From positions 1 through 10,459 of the forward strand of contig JAIXRT010000260.1 in NCBI GenBank assembly GCA_027485075.1: a stretch of 10,459 nt of DNA, written 5' to 3'. Positions 1 through 6,953 of the stretch are shown one piece after another; positions within the stretch are counted from its first letter, which is position 1; every line of letters begins with the position of its first letter. Both the position numbers and the translations under genes were made by a program. This DNA is from Cytophagaceae bacterium (lineage in GTDB: Bacteria > Bacteroidota > Bacteroidia > Cytophagales > Spirosomataceae). A model generated the notes under the pieces. It worked only from the letters and a program-made list of their open reading frames with translations, ran no database searches and had not been told where the DNA came from.

Positions 1-409
1 CGCAAATAGATCCTTTTTCAACCGTCACATGGCCAGCAGGATATTGAAAATGGTATTCCCAAGAGCCATCGAGCGTTTTAATCGATGTACAAATTCCCGT
101 CAAATCCACGTGTCCTTGCACGATATGTCCATCAAAACGACCGTTTGCGGGCATGCAGCGTTCTAGATTTACTTTTTGGCCAACGGCCAAATCGCCCAAA
201 TTCGTTTTTTGTAACGTTTCTTGGATTGCGGTTACTCGGTATTGATTGGATTTAATTTCGACCACTGTCAAGCAAATGCCGTTGTGAGCCACCGACTGGT
301 CTACTTTCAATTCATCTGTGAATGGAGAAGAAAACCAAAAATCAACATTCGATCCGTGCGCTTGTTTGCTTTCCAAAACGCCCATCGATTCCACAATACC
401 TGTAAACAT
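1..409 (-). CDS. ribE: Riboflavin synthase (alpha chain), C-terminal part cut off by window edge
   Basis: Riboflavin synthase converts two 6,7-dimethyl-8-ribityllumazine molecules into riboflavin and the pyrimidinedione precursor, the last step of cytosolic riboflavin synthesis. The minus strand reads open from an ATG at 409-407 to base 2, giving 136 codons of a protein that is usually about 195-200 residues. The start MFTGIVES is the family hallmark, and its N-terminal Phe2 contributes to the active site. The first lumazine-binding barrel holds SVAHNGICLTV (about residues 39-49). The second begins near residue 86 with CMPANGRFDGHIVQGHVDLTG, including the conserved GHxxxGHVD histidines (95 and 100). 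The C-terminal third of the second barrel lies beyond the left edge. It is divergent from the DUF1684 gene with a 46-bp gap. Identification is firm; the symbol follows the ribE usage for the alpha subunit (ribC in E. coli). Confidence 0.95.
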   Translation of the reverse strand, partial: MFTGIVESMGVLESKQAHGSNVDFWFSSPFTDELKVDQSVAHNGICLTVVEIKSNQYRVTAIQETLQKTNLGDLAVGQKVNLERCMPANGRFDGHIVQGHVDLTGICTSIKTLDGSWEYHFQYPAGHVTVEKGSIC

Positions 410-436
410 GTGATTAATTTTATATTTTTACGAACC

Positions 437-466
437 CAAATTTACACGCATTCCTATGAAATTCAA
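437..466 (-). promoter_or_regulatory. Candidate Bacteroidota-type promoter for ribE
   Basis: On the minus strand TAAATTTG (444-437) matches the Bacteroidota -7 element TAnnTTTG. A TTG (466-464) lies 19 bases upstream of it, near the expected -33 position. The 5' leader to the ribE ATG would be roughly 20-30 bases. The -33 element would lie inside the first codons of the divergent DUF1684 gene. Seen: the two motifs and their spacing. Inferred: that they are used. Confidence 0.4.
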
Positions 467-1064
467 TCGCTGGTTCTTGATTCTCATTCCGATTCTTGCT
501 GTTCTCACCTATGTAAGTCTACCCAAAAGCAAACCAGCTCCCGCGCAATCGACCGTAGACTCCTTAGCGAGCGTTGAATCCCGTAAAGCAAAAGATGAAA
601 ATTTAAGGACGGCGGAAGATTCTCCCATTCCCAATAAAGCCACATTTACAGGTCTACATTATTTTCCATTTAAGGCTGAATGGTCCATTTTGTTTGACGT
701 GACGCGCGCAACCCAGGTGGAAAAAATTGCCTTAAAAATGACAGATGGAAGTTTGGATTCACTCATTGCATTTGGGAATATAACAGCCACGATTCAGGGA
801 AAAAGTGTTTCGTTGAACGTGTACCAACATGACTCTGGCGATTTTTTCATCCCATTTAAAGACAAAACCGCCCCCACAGAAACCTATGGAGGCGGTCGGT
901 ATTTGGAGTTACCCCTTACTAATTTGAAAGAGAACCAACTACGCGTTGATTTCAATCAAGCTTTTTTCCCTTTTTGTGCCTACAATAGCACGTTTGCATG
1001 TCCGATTCCACCGCGTGAAAATGAGTTAGACATTCGGGTGGAAGCGGGTGAACGTAATCCTTAG
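456..1064 (+). CDS. DUF1684 family protein with N-terminal membrane anchor or signal peptide
   Basis: A 202-residue member of the DUF1684 family, whose biochemical function I do not know. Residues 6-21 are a hydrophobic segment (WFLILIPILAVLTYV) after a short basic start. It has no lipobox cysteine, so it is a signal peptide or a single anchor, with the rest in the periplasm. The family core is clear: a SPIP/TGLHYFPF stretch at 56-72, a beta-rich middle, FIPFKDKTAPTETYGGGRYL at 131-150, and a C-terminal motif with FFPFCAYN (170-177), CPIPPREN (182-189) and a final VEAGE. Cys174 and Cys182 belong to the conserved motif and could pair or bind a ligand; that is inference. The stop TAG overlaps the stop of the convergent GIN-domain gene. 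The family is often annotated only as hypothetical. Confidence 0.85.
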   Translation: MKFNRWFLILIPILAVLTYVSLPKSKPAPAQSTVDSLASVESRKAKDENLRTAEDSPIPNKATFTGLHYFPFKAEWSILFDVTRATQVEKIALKMTDGSLDSLIAFGNITATIQGKSVSLNVYQHDSGDFFIPFKDKTAPTETYGGGRYLELPLTNLKENQLRVDFNQAFFPFCAYNSTFACPIPPRENELDIRVEAGERNP

Positions 1065-1774
1065 TTGGCTCTTCGCACAAAAGATGCCCCAGACAAATCC
1101 TTACTTACAGCAGGATTTCCGAGATACGTAATTTTGGAAGCGCCGGAAGCCTCCACGCGCAAGGACTTTTGGACATTCAATTCCACATGGCTGGCCCCGC
1201 TTGCATCTACATCAACATCCCGCGCAATCATATCTGTTAAAACAAGATGACTGGCACCCGAAAGATCGATGGATAATTTTAACACTTGACCTTTCATTTC
1301 AATTTTAGATGCGCCTGATAAATCAAGCGTAAGCTTGTCGGCAACAAGCTTCGTAGACATCAATTTAACGGCTCCACTTCCGTGAAGCGTCATTTCTTCT
1401 TCGTCCACGAATCCTTCTAACGTAACTTTTGCGGCTCCGCTAAATTCAGCATCCTTCAAACGTGGCATGGTGATGTTTAAGACAATCTTGCTGTTTCCGC
1501 TACTCCAGGTAATCCATTTAGACAATTTATAATCAATAGATACTTCTAAAGTTGAACCAACTACTTGGACTTCTAAATCTTCTATATTCGATTCAGTTCC
1601 AGTTGCAGAAATGGAATAGGTATTACCTTTAAAAATATGAACTTCAAATTCATTGCCAATTTCGAGGGAATTGAAATTGCCAACTTTATATTTTTTAGTG
1701 GTTAGGTCGGCAGAGGCCAACAGGTTGATGGAGACTCCTAGTGCCGCAATCAGTAAGTAGATCGATTTTTTCAT
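1061..1774 (-). CDS. Secreted head GIN domain protein (DUF2807) with SGAS repeats
   Basis: A 237-residue exported protein. Residues 1-22 are a signal peptide (MKKS, hydrophobic core, ASA before the probable cut). The mature part fits the DUF2807 / putative auto-transporter adhesin head GIN domain family, which is common in Bacteroidota and predicted to form a small right-handed beta structure. The family signature is a strand-turn repeat: SGA, GSGA and SGAS turns have their serine at residues 112, 133, 153, 172, 192, 210 and 228, a period of 18-21 residues. The repeats fill the C-terminal half. Free of membrane anchors, it is presumably periplasmic or carried to the surface. It is the last gene of the padR-pspC operon, 52 bases after the PspC gene, whose own C terminus is a related domain. 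'Adhesin' is a family label, not shown function. Confidence 0.85.
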   Translation of the reverse strand: MKKSIYLLIAALGVSINLLASADLTTKKYKVGNFNSLEIGNEFEVHIFKGNTYSISATGTESNIEDLEVQVVGSTLEVSIDYKLSKWITWSSGNSKIVLNITMPRLKDAEFSGAAKVTLEGFVDEEEMTLHGSGAVKLMSTKLVADKLTLDLSGASKIEMKGQVLKLSIDLSGASHLVLTDMIARDVDVDASGASHVELNVQKSLRVEASGASKITYLGNPAVSKDLSGASFVRRAN

Positions 1775-1826
1775 ATGTTTTTTTTAACGGTTGGCAAGAT
1801 GTTTCTTCTTCCCAAAAGGTTGCATG

Positions 1827-4247
1827 TTACTTTAATATAGTCCAAATTTCTTTCTTCCCGAGGGCATTCGCATTGTTGGCAGTAGCCGATGCATATTTTT
1901 TTCCACGTAAAGATTCGGATACATTTAGATCCATCCGGGCTTTTTTATCAATCCATACGGTTGCATTTTTTACATTAAAACCAGAAGCATCTAATTCGGA
2001 CCGATCGTAAGTAGAAGCGGCTAACGCATCCGAACGACCTTCCATTTTCAGACTATGAAAATCGTGTAGAATCACTTCCATTTTTGCGGCATCGAAACCA
2101 GAAATTTCTGTGCGACCATTACCGCCCAAATCTACTTTGCGTAAATCTGGCGTTTCAATCGTCACAGTCACGTTGCTAGGCAAGGACTTAAAGCGCAATA
2201 AGCTACCGTCCACTGCAGCGATTTGGCTCCAATTATCCACGGGTTCTGAAGATTCCATCGAAATTTTATACTCAGCAGCTTGTTTGATCGCAATCTTAGC
2301 CCCTTCTGTTTGACTAATTTCAATCTGCGTAAATGGATTAACCGTTTTTGAGATGGAGAAGTTGGACGACGTTGCCCCATCCTCTGTCTCATTATCGTTC
2401 GAATCAGATGAATCACTCGATTGATTTGGCTCACGGTTTAAGCAGACAAGTCCTTTATCTCGGGAGAAGGTCCATTGGGAGCCCACAAATAAATCACCGC
2501 CATCTTCATTAAAATAACCTAAATCCAACATATTTTCCATGAAGTGACCAAATTCACGCGTCATACCAAACGTCACACCGTATGGGATCAAGACCTTCAC
2601 ACGCATGCGCTGATTTCTAAACTTTAGATTTTTCAAACCAAAATGGCTATCCAGTAGGACCTTTTTGCCTTGAATAGCATAGGCATATTTAATCGCGCGC
2701 GCATTGGTTTCTGCTTCAGCCCGGGTGCGGCCATTAGATTTAGCAAATTGAATAATTTGGATCGTTTTCCCGTCATAGCCCTCCAGTGTAATTTGAGCAC
2801 GTGAAAATCCACCTCGATTGAAATTATGTTCTTCATCTTCGTCCAACAACTCATCCGTGATGATGTTATTCCCGAGAAGCTTTTCCCACATATTCTCATT
2901 TGATTCCCGTTTCACATCGAACACATAGGCTGAATCCGTAGTGATTTCCTTCGTTTGATTTAGCGTTGCAGTCCGCTGGAAGTTGCGACCAACCAAACTA
3001 AACGCTGCGAATAAGCCGATCCAACCAAAAATAGCAATGGTCGTTGATGTATAAGAATAAATTTTATTGGTCAATTTACGATTCATCAATAAGGACAATC
3101 CGCCAATACCAATTCCTATAATCATAGGAATAATAGCTGCGTATACCGCCCAAATTGCCCAGGCTGGTAAGTCTTGCGCTAATAAATAAACAGGAATTCC
3201 GGTTTCTCCGAAATTAAGACCAACTAAACCATGATCCATGCCTGAAATTCCAGAAGTCGTGGTTACGACCAATGCCACGGCAAAGGCGATCGAAATGATG
3301 AGTAACAAAATACCTACTAGGTATTGCACAAACCATTTAACTCCCATCAATACGGGCTTGAATGCCGTGAAAATAGTGGCTAAGGTACGGAATGGGAAAA
3401 GTAAAATACGCGTCAAAGGCTTTTCTTCACCCGAATCAGGTTGGATCGTTTCTTTGATATTTTTTTCAATGTTCTCCAGCGTAATCGGTTCTCCAGTCAT
3501 CGCCATTTTATCGGTTACTGATTTTGCCTTTGGCGTGATGGCCATAATGATGATGTACGCAACAGCTCCCGAGCCAAAAAAGAACAAAGAAATAACCGCT
3601 AACACACGTAATAAACCTACATCCCAGCCAGTATATGCAGAGATTCCGGCCATGACACCACCGATTACTTCATTCTCCGGATCACGGTAAAATTTGCGGT
3701 ATGATTTGTTGGCTTCAGCAGTATATTCACCCGGAATGGCGATCCAGCAAGCTATATACACCCAGAAAACTAGATTTGCTGCATGCAATATTGGAAATAG
3801 ACCAAATAGGCCAACGATCAAAATCAATCGAACCCAGATGGGATCAATTTCAAAATAATTTGCAATGCCGGATGCAACGCCGCCAATTTGTGTATTAGTT
3901 AAATCGCGACGGAAAACTTTTTTTGCTCCCGACTCAGCTGAACTTGTATGCGTTTGCTCTTGTGTTCCTTCTTCCGATTCGATTTCCTTGAAATCAGCTA
4001 CAGTTCCCAGCGAGGCAATTAACGCATCCACGTGCGCTTGGGTGATTGCCTCTGTTTTTTCGGTCTCGCGGATGTTCCAGAATTTTTCTGCGATACGCGC
4101 TTCGATATCATCTACGATGTCTTTGGCACCTTCGAAATTTTTGAAATAGGCATGGATGGATTTTAAATACGCATCCAATGTTGCGAAAGCATCTTCCTCG
4201 ATGTGAAATACAATGCCTGCTATATTAATTGATAACGTCTTTTTCAT
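1827..4247 (-). CDS. Large PspC-domain membrane protein: helical N-domain, two PspC domains, six or so TM helices, GIN-like C-domain
   Basis: An 806-residue multidomain inner-membrane protein. Residues 1-90 are a soluble helical domain (ending IASLGTVADFKE) that resembles HAAS/DUF1700-type domains; this is my reading, not a database hit. Residues 110-172 and 183-238 are two tandem PspC domains, each with a basic start, the GGVxxGI motif (122-128 and 196-202), and a following hydrophobic segment. Further transmembrane helices lie near 306-330, 362-388 and 400-419. Residues 435-600 form a soluble region likely outside the cytoplasm. A Ser/Asp/Asn/Glu-rich linker (605-625) leads to a C-terminal GIN-like domain (about 635-790) akin to the next gene. 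PspC domains are known from phage-shock and envelope-stress systems; the role here is unknown. It starts 11 bases after the padR stop, so the two are co-transcribed. Start chosen at MKKTLSINIAG, the usual beginning of such Bacteroidota proteins. Confidence 0.85.
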   Translation of the reverse strand: MKKTLSINIAGIVFHIEEDAFATLDAYLKSIHAYFKNFEGAKDIVDDIEARIAEKFWNIRETEKTEAITQAHVDALIASLGTVADFKEIESEEGTQEQTHTSSAESGAKKVFRRDLTNTQIGGVASGIANYFEIDPIWVRLILIVGLFGLFPILHAANLVFWVYIACWIAIPGEYTAEANKSYRKFYRDPENEVIGGVMAGISAYTGWDVGLLRVLAVISLFFFGSGAVAYIIIMAITPKAKSVTDKMAMTGEPITLENIEKNIKETIQPDSGEEKPLTRILLFPFRTLATIFTAFKPVLMGVKWFVQYLVGILLLIISIAFAVALVVTTTSGISGMDHGLVGLNFGETGIPVYLLAQDLPAWAIWAVYAAIIPMIIGIGIGGLSLLMNRKLTNKIYSYTSTTIAIFGWIGLFAAFSLVGRNFQRTATLNQTKEITTDSAYVFDVKRESNENMWEKLLGNNIITDELLDEDEEHNFNRGGFSRAQITLEGYDGKTIQIIQFAKSNGRTRAEAETNARAIKYAYAIQGKKVLLDSHFGLKNLKFRNQRMRVKVLIPYGVTFGMTREFGHFMENMLDLGYFNEDGGDLFVGSQWTFSRDKGLVCLNREPNQSSDSSDSNDNETEDGATSSNFSISKTVNPFTQIEISQTEGAKIAIKQAAEYKISMESSEPVDNWSQIAAVDGSLLRFKSLPSNVTVTIETPDLRKVDLGGNGRTEISGFDAAKMEVILHDFHSLKMEGRSDALAASTYDRSELDASGFNVKNATVWIDKKARMDLNVSESLRGKKYASATANNANALGKKEIWTILK

Positions 4248-4258
4248 GTCTGAAAAGT

Positions 4259-4600
4259 TTAAACTTGAGGAGTTTGTGGGTGAATAATTTGGGAAACAGA
4301 GGCATGTAAATCATCCCAAGTCCCGTGAAGCTCAGCTAAAAAGGAAACTCCCTTTTCAGTCAAAACGTAATACTTACGTGGCGGACCTGAAACAGACTCC
4401 ACCCATTTGTAGTCGAGAAATCCCGCATTTTTGAGTCGGGTAAGCAAAGGATATAACGTCCCCTCCACGACCATGATTTGAGCAGATGTTAATTCAGTGA
4501 GCATCGTAGACGCATACACCTCACCCCTCGAAATAATTTGCAGAATACAGAATTCTAAGATTCCTTTCCGCATCTGCACCTTGGTATTTTCAATATCCAT
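4259..4600 (-). CDS. PadR family transcriptional regulator
   Basis: A 113-residue DNA-binding protein of the PadR family, short form (PadR-s2-like), with one winged helix-turn-helix and a short C-terminal dimerisation helix. Visible features are the N-terminal QMRKGILEFCILQII (9-23), the recognition-helix region EGTLYPLLTRLKNAGFL (46-62) and the wing SGPPRKYYVLTEKG (71-84). Such proteins are usually dimeric repressors that control a neighbouring membrane protein, often their own operon. It is the first gene of a minus-strand operon with the PspC protein and the GIN-domain protein. A 27-bp near-perfect palindrome sits 38 bases upstream of its ATG within the presumed promoter, so autorepression is likely (inference). 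The inducing signal is unknown; there is no separate ligand-binding domain. Confidence 0.93.
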   Translation of the reverse strand: MDIENTKVQMRKGILEFCILQIISRGEVYASTMLTELTSAQIMVVEGTLYPLLTRLKNAGFLDYKWVESVSGPPRKYYVLTEKGVSFLAELHGTWDDLHASVSQIIHPQTPQV

Positions 4601-4626
4601 CGGTTGTTTTTGTTTTTTTGATGGGA

Positions 4627-4657
4627 CAAATGTATAAAAGGTACTATGTATTACAAA
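4627..4657 (-). promoter_or_regulatory. Candidate promoter of the padR-pspC-GIN operon
   Basis: On the minus strand TTTG (4657-4654) is followed after 19 bases by TACATTTG (4634-4627). This fits the Bacteroidota primary-sigma pattern of TTTG near -33 and TAnnTTTG near -7. The leader to the padR ATG would be about 20 bases. The -33 element is inside the 27-bp palindrome and the -7 element begins just outside it. Confidence 0.6.
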
Positions 4658-4664
4658 GTACCTT
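4638..4664. promoter_or_regulatory. 27-bp near-perfect palindrome, likely PadR operator
   Basis: The outer arms AAGGTACT (4638-4645) and AGTACCTT (4657-4664) are perfectly complementary. The inner arms TGTA (4647-4650) and TACA (4652-4655) share the same centre, base 4651. Twelve of 13 base pairs match; only 4646/4656 (A/A) fail. The site fills the spacer of the candidate padR promoter and covers its -33 element, so a bound dimer would block polymerase. PadR proteins are known to bind such inverted repeats next to their own genes; that this PadR binds here is inference. Confidence 0.65.
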
Positions 4665-4672
4665 AGAAAAAA

Positions 4673-4707
4673 TATTTTTGATTTGTGGATAAACGGTGAG
4701 TAATTTG
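4673..4707 (+). promoter_or_regulatory. Weak candidate promoter elements for the histidine kinase gene
   Basis: On the plus strand TATTTTTG (4673-4680) fits TAnnTTTG but has no good TTG upstream; its -33 region would lie in the palindrome. A second reading uses TTTG (4677-4680) as -33 and TAATTTG (4701-4707, one base short of consensus) as -7, with a 20-base spacer. Only one can be right and neither is strong. Confidence 0.2.
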
Positions 4708-4746
4708 TGACGAATGGCTTAATCTGCCCTACTCGAAACCAAACGC

Positions 4747-5955
4747 ATGTTTAAAGAAGTCTCCTTACCACTGGCCTTTTACAATCGGGATACCTGGTTG
4801 AAAGTGGCGTTTTTCGGAGTTTGCGTCTTCATGGCTGGTTTCTCCTTGTATTTCACCGACGGCCTAGTTAGTAAACTCGAGGAGCGGGAAAAACAGCAGA
4901 TCGAATTGTATGCGGAAACCATCCGCTACGTGATGACGAGTGATGAAAATGCGGATATCAACTTTTTCTTTGAGCGCATTAAGAAAATCAATGAAAACAA
5001 TACGATTCCGGTGATTTGGAAAGATGGTAGTGGGCACTTGAATTCCATCAATATTGCCATGTCTGAGTCGCTTTCTACGGAGGAAAAGCAAACTTTGCTT
5101 CAGTCCAAACTCCAGGAAATCATTGCAGAAAATAACAAACCCATCGAAATGGACATGGGTTTCCAGAAGGAATACATCTATTATGGCAATTCTAAATTGC
5201 TGAAATTATTGCGCTATTACCCGTTATCCCAGCTCTTAGTTGTTTTAATTATCGGCTTTTTAGGCTACATCTTTTTCTCCTATTCACGTCGTGCCGAACA
5301 GAATCGCGTATGGGTGGGACTTGCCAAAGAAACGGCTCACCAGCTAGGAACACCACTTTCCTCACTCACTGCATGGGTTGAAATTTTACGAAATGAACCG
5401 AGCATCAATCCAGAAATTGTTGTCGAGTTATCCAAAGATATTCAACGACTCGAAACGATTACTACCCGTTTTTCAAACATCGGCTCCATGCCTATTTTGA
5501 AAGAGGAGGATTTGGAAGAATTAATTTCCAGCTTCATTAGCTATCTGAAAATCCGTATTTCAACCAAGGTTCACATCGAGATCAAGTCGGCCTTAATCGC
5601 GAATCAAGTGGCGAATGTCAATAAATATCTATTCGAATGGGTGATTGAAAACATCTGTAAAAACGCGGTGGATGCCATGGGTGGAACGGGAGATATGTTG
5701 ATTTACTTACATGAGGGAAAGAATAATCAAATTTACATTGACATCAGCGATACGGGAAAAGGAATTCCTACGTCCAATTTGTCGAAGGTATTCGCACCTG
5801 GATTTAGCACCAAAAAGCGTGGCTGGGGCCTAGGATTAACCTTAGCCAAGCGGATTATCGAGAATTACCACGAGGGGAAACTAAATATTAAATCTTCTGA
5901 GCTAAACAAGGGGACCACCTTCCGTATTTCACTGCCTAAACCAGCTGTGTCATGA
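4747..5955 (+). CDS. Membrane-bound sensor histidine kinase without adjacent response regulator
   Basis: A 402-residue sensor kinase. Transmembrane helices at about 17-37 and 160-179 flank an extracytoplasmic sensor region of about 120 residues with no family I recognise. The cytoplasmic part has the H-box AKETAHQLGTPLSSL with His198 as the phosphorylated residue, then the HATPase domain: N-box ENICKNAVDAM (301-311), G1 box DTGKGI (335-340), a F-box-like VFAPGFSTKKRGW (348-360) and G2 box GWGLGL (359-364). All catalytic motifs look intact. No receiver or output domain is fused and no response-regulator gene lies in the window, so its partner is elsewhere. Its stop overlaps the start of the permease gene (ATGA), so the two are translationally coupled and possibly functionally linked. 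It has no clear Shine-Dalgarno sequence, as is usual in Bacteroidota. Confidence 0.92.
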   Translation: MFKEVSLPLAFYNRDTWLKVAFFGVCVFMAGFSLYFTDGLVSKLEEREKQQIELYAETIRYVMTSDENADINFFFERIKKINENNTIPVIWKDGSGHLNSINIAMSESLSTEEKQTLLQSKLQEIIAENNKPIEMDMGFQKEYIYYGNSKLLKLLRYYPLSQLLVVLIIGFLGYIFFSYSRRAEQNRVWVGLAKETAHQLGTPLSSLTAWVEILRNEPSINPEIVVELSKDIQRLETITTRFSNIGSMPILKEEDLEELISSFISYLKIRISTKVHIEIKSALIANQVANVNKYLFEWVIENICKNAVDAMGGTGDMLIYLHEGKNNQIYIDISDTGKGIPTSNLSKVFAPGFSTKKRGWGLGLTLAKRIIENYHEGKLNIKSSELNKGTTFRISLPKPAVS

Positions 5956-6878
5956 GTTCCTCCAATGTCGTTTTCGTATCTGCACTGATCGTTATCGCCA
6001 TCGGATACGTATTGAAAAGTCTCGGATTCATCCAAGCGCACGACGCTAAATCCGTCTCTAAATTCTTAATGCACACCACCTTTCCGGCATTGGTTTTCGC
6101 CACCATGACGCATATTGAGTTGTCGGCAGACCTCATGTGGCTCCCACTCATCGCCATGGTTTTCGGCATGGTTTCTTCCTACATCGGATTTTTAATGTTC
6201 AAAAATGAGCCGAAAGAATATCGGGGAATATTAACGATGGGATCTGCTGGCTGGAACTTAGGGTTATTTGCTTATCCGCTGATTGAGGGTATTTGGGGAT
6301 GGGAAGGTCTGACCTATGCGATCATGTTTGACCTTGGAAATTCAGTGATTAATTTCATGGTCAACTACGGTATGGGGACCTATTTATCGGGTCAAAAACA
6401 GGAAGGGAATACCTGGGTGCATGTGACGAAGCGAATCTTTTCGCTACCTCCATTTTTGGCCATGTTAATTGGCTTAGCGCTAAACATAGGGAATGTGGAA
6501 GTACCTGCCTTAGCGATGGAAATTATCGATACCGTAGCCAAAGGCAATAAACCCATGGTTTTATTGCTCATGGGAATCTATTTCAGTGTTCGCCTTCCCA
6601 AGCGAACCTATGCCAAAGTTTTTCAAGTACTGAGCTTTCGGTATGTATTTGGCTTGAGCGTAGGTCTTCTACTCTATTATACGACTCCGTTTGCCTTCGA
6701 ATATCGTAACATGATACTCATCTGCTTGGTACTTCCTGCAGGCATGACCTTAATTACGTATGCCGATGAACTGAATTTCGATACGGGAATTGCAGCGGCA
6801 TTAGTGAATTTTTCGATGCTAATCAGCTTTGCGCTAATGTGGCTGCTCGTGGGCATTTTCCAAATGACCACCCATTAA
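5952..6878 (+). CDS. AEC (auxin efflux carrier) family permease
   Basis: A 308-residue integral membrane protein of the AEC family, with about ten predicted helices in two repeats of five. Family features are the FPALVF segment (44-49) in helix 2, the SAGWNLGLFAYPL segment (98-110) in the broken helix 4, and the matching LVLPAGMTLITYADE (259-273) in the second half. AEC members are secondary transporters in the bile/arsenite/riboflavin transporter superfamily that move small organic anions such as malate or malonate; the substrate cannot be read from sequence here. It follows the histidine kinase with a 4-base ATGA overlap, which suggests a shared mRNA and perhaps a sensor-transporter relation. 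It is followed after 75 bases by menG. Confidence 0.88.
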   Translation: MSSSNVVFVSALIVIAIGYVLKSLGFIQAHDAKSVSKFLMHTTFPALVFATMTHIELSADLMWLPLIAMVFGMVSSYIGFLMFKNEPKEYRGILTMGSAGWNLGLFAYPLIEGIWGWEGLTYAIMFDLGNSVINFMVNYGMGTYLSGQKQEGNTWVHVTKRIFSLPPFLAMLIGLALNIGNVEVPALAMEIIDTVAKGNKPMVLLLMGIYFSVRLPKRTYAKVFQVLSFRYVFGLSVGLLLYYTTPFAFEYRNMILICLVLPAGMTLITYADELNFDTGIAAALVNFSMLISFALMWLLVGIFQMTTH

Positions 6879-6953
6879 ACCAAATAAAATTGGTATTTTT
6901 GCCTGAACAATTACAGCCCGAATCGGTTAGTAATTGGTAAATCAACATATTTT

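Noticed and set aside
221..577. Plus-strand open frame of 118 codons across the ribE start and the DUF1684 start
   Set aside because: It is antisense to ribE and out of frame with DUF1684; both of those have clear family motifs, and the frame's protein has no recognisable features.
1775..1826. Possible separate promoter for the GIN-domain gene in the 52-base gap
   Set aside because: No TAnnTTTG-like element is seen on the minus strand there; read-through from the PspC gene is the simpler view.
3238..3690. Plus-strand open frame of 150 codons inside the PspC gene
   Set aside because: It is the complement of the hydrophobic PspC coding region, whose domains are clear; no independent start signal or family motif.
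6879..6901. ACCAA/TTGGT hairpin followed by a T run after the AEC gene, also TATTTTTG as a -7 element for menG
   Set aside because: The stem is only 5 bp and AT-rich, too weak for a confident terminator. The -7-like element has no TTG at the proper distance upstream.
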